Shown: positions 10,325 through 18,952 of the stretch, piece after piece
Layout of the letters: every line of letters starts with the position of its first letter
Position numbering within the stretch: the first letter of the stretch is position 1
Assembly (NCBI GenBank): GCA_963763485.1
Contig: CAVXOW010000003.1
Location: 248,001-312,000, forward strand
Direction of reading: 5' to 3'
Source of the DNA: CAWCKS01 sp963763485
GTDB taxonomy: Bacteria; Pseudomonadota; Alphaproteobacteria; Rhizobiales; Xanthobacteraceae
DNA: 64,000 bases
Notes under the pieces: generated by a model
What the model was told of the DNA's origin: nothing
The model's database searches: none
Seen by the model: only the letters and a program-made list of their open reading frames with translations
Made by a program: the position numbers and the translations under genes

Positions 10325-10506
10325 GGCCCAGGTCGAGCGAAACCAGGCCAGGACCAATCAGAATTGATTGATGCCGTGAGGGTGGAACCAAATATGGTTC
10401 CGTTGCCTCAATTTGGCGCCGAAGTGACCATCCCGATCGGCAGGTTCGGACAGAAAATGATCCCCTCAACAACTTAGAGCGCGCCCCGGTCGATAGGGAG
10501 ACAGGG

Positions 10507-11403
10507 ATGCGCTTTTACGTTGCGTCCGCAGCCATGATCATGGCTGCGGCAATTCCGTTTGCTTCGCTCGGTGGGGACTCCGAATGTCCGAGATGCACGA
10601 AAACGACGCAGGTGTCGGTGCGCGCCCATTCAGATGGGGAGAACGTAGCGCCTGGCGACACCGAGACGACGATTCAATCTCAGTCGAACGAGGCAAGGTC
10701 GAACGAAGCAAGTGACGAGGCCAAGCCGGATGTCTGCACGACGTTGATTGCTGCGGCGCGCGACAATGAGCTGCCGCCGGCGTTCCTCGCGCGACTGATC
10801 TGGCAGGAGAGCCGGTTCGATCCGCAGAGCGTCAGCTCGGCGGGCGCCATAGGCATCGCACAGTTCATGCCGCAGACCGCAAGCGAGATTGGGCTGAGCG
10901 ATCCGTACGACCCGATCGAGGCGTTGCCGGCATCGGCCCGTCTCCTGAGCAAGTTGCATCGCGAGTTCGGCAATCTTGGCCTTGCGGCTGCTGCCTACAA
11001 CGCCGGCAGCGGACGCATTCGTGACTGGCTGTCGAAGCGACAGTCGCTGCCGCGCGAGACCAAGAGCTATGTTCGTATTATCACAGGATATTCCGCCGAG
11101 GACTGGACCGAGGAGCAAAGCGTGCTGGCGCTCCCGACAGCGTTACCGACAGGAACGCCATGCCGCGAGATCAATGCGGCCGACGATGGTCACGCAGTTC
11201 CGGTCAGGGTCGCACTGAGCGGCGAAATCACGAGCCTGATCCGTCGGGCGAAGGCGGAGATGGAGGCGGCTGCGGCGCGGACGCGGCGGCTGGCGAAGAT
11301 ACATCGAGGCCGTCGCGACAAGGTGACCGTGATCGCGCAACACAACGGGCGCAAGACGCTGGCGGCGCGCGGGTTGAGAAAGACCCGACTCGCGGACGCC
11401 TGA
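10507..11403 (+). CDS. Lytic transglycosylase (SLT domain)
   Basis: Cleaves the glycan strands of peptidoglycan, forming 1,6-anhydromuramic ends. Seen: 298 residues, start ATG behind GGGAGACAGGG, N-terminal signal sequence rich in Ala, then a variable acidic linker and the SLT core at about residues 75-185: LARLIWQESRFDPQSVSSAG (catalytic Glu in QES), GAIGIAQFMPQTASEIGL and LAAAAYNAGSGRI. A basic tail follows. It is a stand-alone gene, followed by a small His-rich exported protein. Remodelling or space-making for envelope machinery is the usual job of such enzymes; no secretion or flagellar genes lie nearby. Confidence 0.93.
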   Translation: MRFYVASAAMIMAAAIPFASLGGDSECPRCTKTTQVSVRAHSDGENVAPGDTETTIQSQSNEARSNEASDEAKPDVCTTLIAAARDNELPPAFLARLIWQESRFDPQSVSSAGAIGIAQFMPQTASEIGLSDPYDPIEALPASARLLSKLHREFGNLGLAAAAYNAGSGRIRDWLSKRQSLPRETKSYVRIITGYSAEDWTEEQSVLALPTALPTGTPCREINAADDGHAVPVRVALSGEITSLIRRAKAEMEAAAARTRRLAKIHRGRRDKVTVIAQHNGRKTLAARGLRKTRLADA

Positions 11404-11492
11404 GCCCCGGGGTGGGTCAACCGCTGTTCCGCAAGAGGGAACACGGTGACGCGGTTGCGGTTCTTCTTCCTTTGGAGGGAGGACGACCATTC

Positions 11493-11705
11493 ATGACTAT
11501 CCGAATTCTTGCTGCACTTGCCGTTGCGAGCTTTGCGCGGGCTAGCCCGGCGTCCGCGCTGCCGCTGAAGCCGGTCGACGCCGGCCGGCAGGTTATTCTC
11601 GTGCGGGGCGGTCACGGGCACGCCCATGGCAATCACGGCCGCCATCTTGGCTGGTCTATCGGCCGCCACCGCGGCTGGTCGCATTCGCACCACAGGATGC
11701 ATTAA
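11493..11705 (+). CDS. Small exported His-rich protein
   Basis: 70-residue product with a clear signal peptide (TIRILAALAVASFARASPA) and a short mature part in which His, Gly, Arg and Trp alternate (HGHAHGNHGRHLGW). The start ATG sits behind a strong GGAGGGAGG, which decides the start against longer upstream readings. His density suggests metal binding, but nothing more can be said. An intrinsic terminator follows directly. Confidence 0.7.
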   Translation: MTIRILAALAVASFARASPASALPLKPVDAGRQVILVRGGHGHAHGNHGRHLGWSIGRHRGWSHSHHRMH

Positions 11706-11728
11706 CCGTTCGAACCGGCGGAGCTTGG

Positions 11729-11753
11729 GGGCGGCCCTTCGGCCGCCCTTTTT
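11729..11753 (+). terminator. Intrinsic terminator
   Basis: Stem GGGCGGCC, loop CTTC, GGCCGCCC, followed by five T. It lies just after the His-rich exported protein. Confidence 0.9.
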
Positions 11754-11964
11754 CGTTGAACCTGCGGCCATCCTCGCGAGTCGAAAGATACGTGTTCGGG
11801 CAGCTGCGAACTGCGTGCCTGGCCGGACCAGCTTTCAGCCAGTGAATGATTTGCGGCCTGCGGCTTGCCTGGCGACCGCGGGAACGAAGCCGCCGTCGTA
11901 CGATCGCATCCTCGCACCGTGCGGCGATTGAATCCCAAGCCCTGCTCGATAGAAGGAAGACAAC

Positions 11965-12252
11965 GTGCGCATGTTCGGGAAAAATCGTCGCAAGCCCGCG
12001 GCAGACGCATGGTTCAGCGAGCGCCGCGCCTATGTCGAACCTGTGATGGATCGCGAGCTTCCGCTGGCGCTGTTCGCGGCGCTGATCGCCGCGATTGTTC
12101 TGGTCGCGATCCAGGTGCAATCATCGGCGGCGGCGCAGAAGAAAGAAGCGACACTACACACGGCTTACCGCGCTGCGCAGCATCGGCCCGATTCACGCCT
12201 TGCAAGTTCACAGTCCAATTTTGCCGATACGGCTGAGCAGCGCGTCCGCTGA
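11965..12252 (+). CDS. Small single-span membrane protein, unknown function
   Basis: 95 residues from GTG 11965 (ATG 11971 is the alternative), preceded by AAGGAAG at good spacing. Seen: a basic N-terminus (FGKNRRKP), one hydrophobic helix (LPLALFAALIAAIVLVAIQV) and a polar tail. I do not recognise the family. A terminator hairpin follows at once. Confidence 0.6.
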   Translation: MRMFGKNRRKPAADAWFSERRAYVEPVMDRELPLALFAALIAAIVLVAIQVQSSAAAQKKEATLHTAYRAAQHRPDSRLASSQSNFADTAEQRVR

Positions 12253-12270
12253 CTCTCGAGTTCACAGAAC

Positions 12271-12296
12271 AACGGCCCCGCACGAGCGGGGCCGTT
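12271..12296. terminator. Bidirectional terminator hairpin
   Basis: A 10-bp perfect stem (AACGGCCCCG, loop CACGAG, CGGGGCCGTT) lies between the small membrane-protein gene (+) and the exported-protein gene (-) that ends at 12297. Confidence 0.8.
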
Positions 12297-12626
12297 TCAT
12301 TTGTGCGCGACAGTTACGCTCGTCCGATTACCAGTAACGCGCGGCCCGAAACCGAAGCTGAAGCCCGGGCCGTAGACGCCGACACCTGGCGTATCGTCGT
12401 AGTCGTAGCGATCGTCGTAGTAGCGGCGCGGGTAGTAACCGTAGCCGTTGTCGATGATCACCCGACGGGGACCGGTGCGCCAGCATTCGCCGGCGGCGTT
12501 ACACACGACTCTCGCCTGCTGCAGCAGCGGAGCTGTATCGGTCGTCACCAGTTCGTCCGCTGCGAATGCGGCCGAGCTGACCAAAAGTCCGGCGCCCGCA
12601 AGTAAGCCAATCGCGATCCTATTCAT
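12297..12626 (-). CDS. Small exported Tyr/Asp-rich protein
   Basis: 109 residues. The ATG at 12626 is fixed by GGAGGT six bases upstream and by the signal peptide NRIAIGLLAGAGLLVSSAAF that starts there; reading further upstream adds nothing plausible. The mature part has two Cys (VVCNAAGECWRTGPRRV) and a Tyr/Asp/Arg-rich stretch (GYYPRRYYDDRYDYDD). Proteins of this kind are common in Bradyrhizobium-like genomes and have no assigned function. Confidence 0.75.
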   Translation of the reverse strand: MNRIAIGLLAGAGLLVSSAAFAADELVTTDTAPLLQQARVVCNAAGECWRTGPRRVIIDNGYGYYPRRYYDDRYDYDDTPGVGVYGPGFSFGFGPRVTGNRTSVTVAHK

Positions 12627-12809
12627 GTTCCACCTCCTGCAAAGGGAGCCCCGGTCACCAATCGAAGATTGTCGACATCGTTCCCGGGGAACATCAGGGG
12701 GAACATCAGAAAGCGGGCAGGCTTGATTGGATTCTTGATTGGATTGGGGGGCTAGGCCGACCAAACCATCGCGGGAACGCGGGACAGCGCTCGCGGAATA
12801 GCAACCCGT

Positions 12810-13070
12810 TCACCAGCGATAGATCGCCCAGTAGTCGAGCAGCAACTCGCGCCGCACATTCGGGTCGGGATCGCGGCTCACCTTGGTGCCGCCGAAATAG
12901 ACCCCATAGGGATCGGGTTCGCTTACTGCGGCGCTGCCAGGTGGAATTTGCGCCACCGTGCGGCCGTGATCGTGCCGCCTCAGATGCCGGGCGTCCGCAG
13001 GTATAGTGGCCATTGCCGCGAAGACGCCTGCAAGGCAGGCGGCCACTAAGGCGTGTACGAAGACTTTCAT
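12810..13070 (-). CDS. Small exported protein, unknown function
   Basis: 86 residues from ATG 13070, with GGAGCTGAGG upstream deciding the start. Seen: signal peptide KVFVHALVAACLAGVFAAM, a His/Arg cluster (ARHLRRHDHGR), and a C-terminus ending in LLLDYWAIYRW. It lies between another exported protein and the c-di-GMP gene on the same strand. Function unknown. Confidence 0.65.
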   Translation of the reverse strand: MKVFVHALVAACLAGVFAAMATIPADARHLRRHDHGRTVAQIPPGSAAVSEPDPYGVYFGGTKVSRDPDPNVRRELLLDYWAIYRW

Positions 13071-13155
13071 AACCTCAGCTCCTTCCGCAAGGTTGCGATG
13101 TCCCAACTCCTGTAAACCCCGACGGCGGCAGCAAATGCCGTGAGCGGCAAAAGGT

Positions 13156-15903
13156 TCAGGCGGCGAACAGGCCGGCCTTGGCCGACTGGAGCAGCTTGCC
13201 GATTTCGGACGCCGGCTGCGGTCGGGCGACCAGATAGCCCTGCAGTTCGGTGCAGCCGCACGCGCGCAGCATCTCCAGTTGCTCGGATGTCTCGACCCCT
13301 TCCGCGGTCGTGGTCATGTGGCGAGCGCGCGCGAGTGCGACGATCGCCTGCACGATCGACAGCGATCCGCCGGATGTTGCGATGTCGCTGATGAAGCAGC
13401 GATCGATCTTGATCTTGTCGAACGGAAAACGCTGCAGGTAGCTCAGGGACGAATATCCGGTGCCGAAGTCATCCAGCGCGATCCGCACGCCGAGCTGTTG
13501 CAACTGTTTGAGAATGGCGAGCGCCGTCTCGTCGTCGCGCATCAGCACGGCTTCGGTGATCTCGAGCTCCAGGCGACGCGCCGGCAGGCCGGACTGGGCA
13601 AGCGCGCTGGCGATGGTCAGAGCCAGGCCCTCGTTCCTGAACTGGACAGGCGAAACGTTGACGCTGAGCCCGCAGTCGGATGGCCAGGTGGCCGCCTCGG
13701 CGCAAGCGGTGCGCAGCACCCATTCGCCGATCCTGTGGATCAGGCCGGACTCCTCTGCGATCGGCACGAACTCGGCGGGCGAGATCGACCCCCGCGTCGG
13801 ATGCCACCAGCGCAACAGCGCCTCGAAGCCGGAGATCGAGCCGTCCTGGACCATGACGAGCGGCTGATAATACAGCTCGAGCTGGCCATGCTCGATCGCC
13901 TGGCGCAAATCGGTTTCGAGGGTGCGACGTGCATTGGCGCGCTCATCCATCTCGGTCTCGAAGAAGCGATAGGCGCCACGACCATCGGCCTTGACGCCGT
14001 AGAGCGCGAGGTCGGCGTGTTTCAGGAGCTGGTTCGGCTCCGCGCCGTCGCGCGGCGCGAGCGCGATGCCGATGCTGGTGTCGACGGCCAATTCGTGGCC
14101 GTCGATCATCATGGGTTTGCGAATGGCGTCGCGGATGCGCGCGGCGAGCTCGACGACGTCGGAGGTATGCGTCACGGCGGCTTGAATGATGGCGAACTCG
14201 TCGCCACCGAGCCGGGCAACGATGTCGCCTGTCCGCACCACGGCGCGCAGTCGTCCGGCAACGACGTTGAGCAGTTCGTCGCCGGCCGGATGACCCAGGG
14301 TATCGTTGATATCCTTGAATTGATCGAGGTCGAGATAGAGCACCGCGAGGTTTGCGCCCGGCCCAAGCTGGTTCAACATGCTTTCCAGCCTCTCGCGGAA
14401 CAGCACGCGGTTCGGCAGGTCCGTCAGGGCATCGTAGTGCGCGAGGTATGCGATCTTCTCCTCGGCGCGCTTCTGCTCGGTGATGTCTTCGAGCGTCGCG
14501 ACCCAGCCGCCGTCGGCCAGCGGCTGATTGACGATCTGAATCGAGCGGCCATCGGTGGCAACTGCGAACGTGCGGCGGACTTCACCCAATCTGTTCGCGA
14601 TCGTGTAGGCCGTGCAGTATTCGTCGACGTCGCCGGTAAAGCTGCCGAGCCGCTTGCGATAGGCCATCAGCTCCCGGAACGTCATGCCTGGTTTGACGGT
14701 CCTCGGCGACAGATTGAACATGTCGAGGTACCGCTGGTTGCGCACGACGATGCGCTCCCTGGCGTCGAACACCAGCAACCCTTGCGTCATGTTGTCGACC
14801 GCGAAGCCGAGGCGCTGCTTCTCGAGCGCGAGCCGTCGGTTCGCATTGGCATGCTCGCGAGACAATTGACGGACGATCAGGATGATCACGCCGAAGAAGA
14901 TCAGAGCCGAGCCGATTCCCGCCGCACCGAGCAATTTGGTCTGCTCGCGCCAATCGCCCAACGCCGCGTCGCAGTCGATGCCGAGCGATACATTCAACGG
15001 AAAATGCGGCACCCGGCGGAACGACAGCAGGCGCTCCTTGCCGTCCATGCGGGAAAAGCCACGGATTGTCGCGCTCTGAGTATTGCTGAGCAGCTGAGGC
15101 CCTCGCGGAAAGGTCTGGCCGATAGTGCCTTCGATGCGCGGATGGCGGATCAGCAGCACACCATCGTCGCGCAACAGCGAAATCGACGAGAAGCGTTCAG
15201 TCGAGATCTGGCTGAAGAAGTCCTCGAAATGCGAGAGCTGGATGGTGCCGACCACCATGCCGAGCAATTCGCCGTTGTCGTTGGGAATCTTGCGCGCCAT
15301 GCCCAACATCCAGTCGCGTGTCGACTCGTCGTACCAGGGACGGGTCAACGTCACGTGGAGATCGGGCTGCGACTTCAAGATCCGAAAGTATTCCTGGTCT
15401 GCGTCGCTCGATGCCGGCGTCGGCCACGCGCGGGTCACGTTCAGGAGTTCGCCATTCGCGTTGACGACGCGCAAGCCACGAACGTGCGGCAGGCCGTCGA
15501 TTTCCGCGCGCAGTAGGCGATGCGAGGCGAGCGAAGAGAGCTGCCGCTCGAATTCGTCGGGAGTCTTGATGCCGCGAGCTCGGATGCCGTCGATGATGCG
15601 TTCCTGTACCAGTTCAAGCTGCTGAAATTCCTGGTCGACGTGCCAGGCGACCATGAGCGCGGCGTTTTGCAGCTGCCGTTCGTTGTTGGCAAAGGCGCGG
15701 TCGCGGAAATGGAAGATGATCGCCGTAGTGACACCGATGATGACCGCCACCAGCAGGATGCCGCAGGCCAGCAGCCAGCGAACCGGGCGCGACGGCAGAG
15801 CCTTAGTGACAAGGTCGACAACGCGCGCGTAGGCGCGCTTGAGCACAAGCTCATTGCGCTCCGCCCGACCCGGGTCGGTATCCTCAGCCGCCGATTGTGT
15901 CAT
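13156..15903 (-). CDS. Membrane-bound PAS-GGDEF-EAL protein (c-di-GMP turnover)
   Basis: Makes and/or degrades the second messenger c-di-GMP in response to a periplasmic signal. Seen in about 915 residues: TM helix 1 (VRWLLACGILLVAVIIGVTT), a ~250-residue periplasmic sensor of Cache type, TM helix 2 (LIFFGVIILIVRQL), a PAS domain, GGDEF with intact active site RLGGDEF and an inhibitory RxxD (RTGD) five residues before it, and EAL with EALLRWWHP, ITEAVLM, DDFGTGYSS and TTAEGVET. Both domains keep catalytic residues, so it may be bifunctional. ATG 15903 has AGGGG upstream; ATG 15930 would add nine residues. No partner genes adjoin it. Confidence 0.93.
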   Translation of the reverse strand: MTQSAAEDTDPGRAERNELVLKRAYARVVDLVTKALPSRPVRWLLACGILLVAVIIGVTTAIIFHFRDRAFANNERQLQNAALMVAWHVDQEFQQLELVQERIIDGIRARGIKTPDEFERQLSSLASHRLLRAEIDGLPHVRGLRVVNANGELLNVTRAWPTPASSDADQEYFRILKSQPDLHVTLTRPWYDESTRDWMLGMARKIPNDNGELLGMVVGTIQLSHFEDFFSQISTERFSSISLLRDDGVLLIRHPRIEGTIGQTFPRGPQLLSNTQSATIRGFSRMDGKERLLSFRRVPHFPLNVSLGIDCDAALGDWREQTKLLGAAGIGSALIFFGVIILIVRQLSREHANANRRLALEKQRLGFAVDNMTQGLLVFDARERIVVRNQRYLDMFNLSPRTVKPGMTFRELMAYRKRLGSFTGDVDEYCTAYTIANRLGEVRRTFAVATDGRSIQIVNQPLADGGWVATLEDITEQKRAEEKIAYLAHYDALTDLPNRVLFRERLESMLNQLGPGANLAVLYLDLDQFKDINDTLGHPAGDELLNVVAGRLRAVVRTGDIVARLGGDEFAIIQAAVTHTSDVVELAARIRDAIRKPMMIDGHELAVDTSIGIALAPRDGAEPNQLLKHADLALYGVKADGRGAYRFFETEMDERANARRTLETDLRQAIEHGQLELYYQPLVMVQDGSISGFEALLRWWHPTRGSISPAEFVPIAEESGLIHRIGEWVLRTACAEAATWPSDCGLSVNVSPVQFRNEGLALTIASALAQSGLPARRLELEITEAVLMRDDETALAILKQLQQLGVRIALDDFGTGYSSLSYLQRFPFDKIKIDRCFISDIATSGGSLSIVQAIVALARARHMTTTAEGVETSEQLEMLRACGCTELQGYLVARPQPASEIGKLLQSAKAGLFAA

Positions 15904-16067
15904 CGCTGCAGTACCCCTGTAGCAAGGCATACCGGGCGAAAATGGAAGCGGCGTTAGGAAGGCTGGTTAGCAAAGGGTTAGTGGGCTGACACCACTGGCT
16001 TTTTTGCAACCAGCGGCGGTGGCGCGACAACCGTTGAGCCGCGCGCGCCGGGCCCTGCGTCCCGCCG

Positions 16068-17123
16068 CTATGGGATAATATTTGGCGGCGGTGGCGGTGG
16101 TGGAGGCGGCGGTGGTGGAGGTGGCGGCGGTGGCGGAGGCGGAGGCGGTGGAGGTGGCGACGCAGGAGCGGGCGGCGGTGGAGATGGCGCCGGCGGCGGT
16201 GGCGGCGATGGCGGTGGTGGAGATGGCGCCGGCGGCGGCGGGGGCGGCGGCGAGACCTGATGGGTCTGGTCGGAATGAGCCTTGTTGGCGGCGAGCGCGT
16301 CGCCGCCGCCGATGATGTTGACGAAGCCGAGCGGGTCACTGCCCGGCGGATGGTTCGGGTCGCTGACGATGCTGCCGCCCATGCCTTGCTGCTGGGTCAT
16401 GCGATCGGTCGGCAAATCGGTGGCGCCGCCGTGGCTGTTCGGACCGCTGCTCAACAGCGCCATGACCAGGTTGAAGGTCAGGCTCGTGATCGGAAACACC
16501 TTGATCACGTCGTTCGCCGAATTGACGCAGGCAGCAAGCCCGGGACGAATCGTGGCGCTGCCGGCGTTGTTCGTCAGCGTCGCAACACCGACATGGCCGA
16601 TGATGAGTTCGCCATGACAGCCGGCCAGTGCCGGATCGGACGCGGCAATGTTCGCCGGGATCGGGTAGAGCACCGTGACGGATCCGCCGCGCACGCCGAG
16701 CGTGCCGGTCGGCGTCCTCACCGTGATGCCCGCGGTGTGGCTGATCTGGCCGCCGACGAACCGCATCACGCCCTTGCTGAGCGAAGCGGCCATCGACCCG
16801 ACGCCGGCGTTCGGATCATAGACGTATTCGTCGATCACGATGCTGCTGTTTCTTCCGACGTTCAGTGTCGACGTGTCGGGGAACACGATCTGTGTCGAGC
16901 CGTTGGCAGAAGTATCGACGCGTTCCTTGTGAACGACGTTGGTCCCGATCACGAGCGTGTGCTCGGAGGCACCTGGCGGCGTTCCCGTGGAGGCGGGATT
17001 CACGGCGCTAACCCTGCCGGCATTTTGTGCCTCGACGCGCGCCAGCGGCGCCGCTGTCGACATCAGCAGCGCCAGCAGTCGGGTCAGGGATTTGTGGGCT
17101 CGCCCAAAGAACGGTCCAGGCAT
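16068..17123 (-). CDS. Exported FecR-domain protein with 25-proline C-terminal tract
   Basis: 351 residues: signal peptide, then a FecR domain at about residues 50-150 (HTLVIGTNVVHKERVDTSAN, STLNVGRNSSIVIDEYVYD, ITVRTPTGTLGVRGG), a middle region, and a C-terminus of Pro interrupted by Ser/Ala that ends in 25 consecutive Pro before NIIP. FecR domains in this setting are usually periplasmic or surface proteins with beta-rich folds, distinct from the iron-citrate sensor itself, because no sigma factor or TonB receptor adjoins. The start lies 10 bases after the stop of the TPR/beta-barrel gene, so the two are an operon. Export of a polyproline tail through or to the outer membrane is inference. 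Confidence 0.87.
   Translation of the reverse strand: MPGPFFGRAHKSLTRLLALLMSTAAPLARVEAQNAGRVSAVNPASTGTPPGASEHTLVIGTNVVHKERVDTSANGSTQIVFPDTSTLNVGRNSSIVIDEYVYDPNAGVGSMAASLSKGVMRFVGGQISHTAGITVRTPTGTLGVRGGSVTVLYPIPANIAASDPALAGCHGELIIGHVGVATLTNNAGSATIRPGLAACVNSANDVIKVFPITSLTFNLVMALLSSGPNSHGGATDLPTDRMTQQQGMGGSIVSDPNHPPGSDPLGFVNIIGGGDALAANKAHSDQTHQVSPPPPPPPAPSPPPPSPPPPPAPSPPPPAPASPPPPPPPPPPPPPPPPPPPPPPPPPNIIP
16083..16157 (-). repeat. Imperfect trinucleotide tract encoding 25 prolines
   Basis: On the plus strand this is 25 successive NGG triplets (TGG, CGG, AGG in mixed order), read as CCN on the minus strand. A second Pro/Ser/Ala-coding tract continues to about 16255. Such tracts are prone to slippage in whole triplets. 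Confidence 0.9.
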
Positions 17124-17133
17124 CGGTCGACCT

Positions 17134-18510
17134 TCAGAAGCGCACGCTTGGCCCGGTCATCACCGAGAAATTGTGCTGGCTGTAATTCGGCAGGGTGGAT
17201 TTGGTACGGTCGAACTGCACCGTGGTGGAGACGGCGACATTGCGCCAGAGCGGGGTGTTGAACATCGCTCCATAAACCCACTCGCGATCGATCTCGGCGA
17301 CCAGCGGATCGATCGCCGGATTGGGTGCGTTGAAATCGGTGCGGATGTAGCGCGCAAACGGCGAGATGCTCCAGTTGCGCGAGATAAACGAGAATGGCGG
17401 CGTGAACTCGAAGGTCAGCGCCGCCTGGGCCTCCCATTGACGGAATGACTGGAACGCAGCCGACGAGCGGCCCTCGCGATAGAGCCCGGAGCCTTCGAAC
17501 TTCACCATCGACGTGAGATTGGCGACGACGCCGAGCGATGGCGAGTACCAGTTGCCGGAGCCGAACCCGGTGACAGGAATGATGTCGCCGGTGTTGACGG
17601 TGGCGTTCCGCCACTCGAATCCGGGCACGAAGGCGAGACGGTTGAATACGGGTACGTCCATCGTCACGCCGGCGCCGGCGCTGCCGACATAGGATTTGCC
17701 GGCGACCCAGGCGTTGCCGCCCACCGCGTAAGGCTTGATCGAAAGACCCGGAAACACGTCGGGCGCGATCATCAGCCGAGGTCCAGCGCTGATATCGAAC
17801 AGCGCGACATCGAGATCGGTCAGCTTGAACTGATGGGTGGCGTAGCCGGTGAAGCGGGTCTCGAACAAGTCGCCGCGCTGATTCTGGAAATCATAATCGT
17901 GGGAGAGGCCGACGATGCCGAACACGTTCCAGTCCGGCTGTCTGCGGCCGACCGGCAGCAGCGCAAGATCGACGCCGCCCAGCTTGATGGCGCCGCTGTT
18001 CGGCGAGAAATTCGCGTTCGACTGGTAGCGCACGCCAGTCTGCAGGAATCCCGAGAAGCGGCTGGCCTGGGTCATCTTGTCGGCGTCGGGCAGATAGGTC
18101 GCGATGCGCTCGCGCGTCACCGGATCGAGATCGGGCGATTTCAGCGCCTCGGTGAAGTAGTGCTTCGCCATCTCGAACGAGCGCAGGCGAAAGTAGAGAA
18201 TGCCGAGTTCGTACTTCACCCGCGTCAGCGACGGCTCGTAGTAGAGCAATCGCTCGAGCGCGCCGATTGCGGCCTCGTAATCCTCGTTCGCGGTCGCGAC
18301 GCGGACGAACTCGAAGGTGATGTCGTAGTTGTTGGGCTCGCGCACCATGCGCTGGAACAGTTGTTGCTGCTCGCTGACGGCGGTCTGCTGCGCACGCGCC
18401 GGACCTGCGGTGAGCACGAGCGATGACCAAAGCATTAGCAGGATTGCAAGCGACAATATTGCGCCAACGCGCAACGCACGCCGTCCTGGAGCCGCCCGCA
18501 ACCACGTCAT
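17134..18510 (-). CDS. TPR plus outer-membrane beta-barrel protein (SLAM/DUF560-like architecture)
   Basis: About 458 residues. Seen: a long signal peptide (AILSLAILLMLWSSLVLTAG, cleavage near ARAQ), a short TPR region (YEAAIGALERLLYYEPSLTR, FEMAKHYFTEALKSPDLDP), then roughly 320 residues of alternating aromatic/hydrophobic strands (FLQTGVRYQSNANFSPNSG through FSVMTGPSVRF) ending in Phe, a hallmark of outer-membrane barrels. An N-terminal TPR with a C-terminal barrel is the layout of surface lipoprotein assembly modifiers, so a secretion role for the downstream FecR protein is a reasonable guess, not shown. ATG 18510 has AAGG upstream; a longer reading to 18666 lacks a signal peptide. Confidence 0.82.
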   Translation of the reverse strand: MTWLRAAPGRRALRVGAILSLAILLMLWSSLVLTAGPARAQQTAVSEQQQLFQRMVREPNNYDITFEFVRVATANEDYEAAIGALERLLYYEPSLTRVKYELGILYFRLRSFEMAKHYFTEALKSPDLDPVTRERIATYLPDADKMTQASRFSGFLQTGVRYQSNANFSPNSGAIKLGGVDLALLPVGRRQPDWNVFGIVGLSHDYDFQNQRGDLFETRFTGYATHQFKLTDLDVALFDISAGPRLMIAPDVFPGLSIKPYAVGGNAWVAGKSYVGSAGAGVTMDVPVFNRLAFVPGFEWRNATVNTGDIIPVTGFGSGNWYSPSLGVVANLTSMVKFEGSGLYREGRSSAAFQSFRQWEAQAALTFEFTPPFSFISRNWSISPFARYIRTDFNAPNPAIDPLVAEIDREWVYGAMFNTPLWRNVAVSTTVQFDRTKSTLPNYSQHNFSVMTGPSVRF

Positions 18511-18803
18511 TCCAATTGCCTTGCACACTACGGTCGCGCGCGGCGGCCCCACTCGCTCACGCACGGCGGGAACAGACCACAAAAGCTGAGGCGTTAGAAG
18601 CGTTGGCGGGGCGTCGCAACGATTCGGTGGCAAGCTGTGGCAAATTGGCAAACGGCGAATCCCCAAATCATTTCAGGCCGCTAGCCGGCCCAATAAGATC
18701 CGGCGACAAGCAAGTGACACCAGCCCATGCCTTTGGTCGTCCACCGAGCGGATGACGTTCAAAGTATTTGAGGGAGCGTTGCCGAATCGCTGCGCGATAA
18801 GGG

Positions 18804-18877
18804 AGCGGACGGAGCGGATTTGAACCGTCGTCTCCGGTCCGGGTGGGACCGGCGCTCTGCCATTGAGCTACGCCCGC
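18804..18877 (-). tRNA. Degenerate tRNA-Gly-like gene with abnormal anticodon arm
   Basis: Read on the minus strand it begins GCGGGCG and ends CGTCCGC (7-bp acceptor, one G-U), with a normal D-arm GCTC AATGGCA GAGC and a T-loop TTCAAAT. Acceptor, D-arm and the U at the discriminator position look like bacterial tRNA-Gly. The anticodon arm does not fold normally: CCGGTCC and GGACCGG pair over 7 bp around CACCC, or a 5-bp stem leaves a 9-base loop. The T-stem has mismatches and one extra base. No CCA is encoded. The element is about 2-3 bases longer than expected. It is either a decayed tRNA or an unusual one; anticodon left unassigned. Confidence 0.6.
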
Positions 18878-18952
18878 GCAGGCCATTGTGTGCGTTTCCT
18901 GGTGTGGCGCGGCAATCGAATTGTAGGGAGACGGTAAACAGCGCGGCCCGCG

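Noticed and set aside
13279..15516. 745-codon plus-strand open frame
   Set aside because: Antisense to the GGDEF-EAL gene; a high-GC shadow without domains.
16068..17123. Iron-citrate type FecIR signalling system
   Set aside because: The FecR-domain protein has a signal peptide instead of an anti-sigma N-terminus, and no ECF sigma factor or TonB receptor is adjacent.
16260..17261. 333-codon plus-strand open frame
   Set aside because: Antisense to the FecR gene; no ribosome site and no family.
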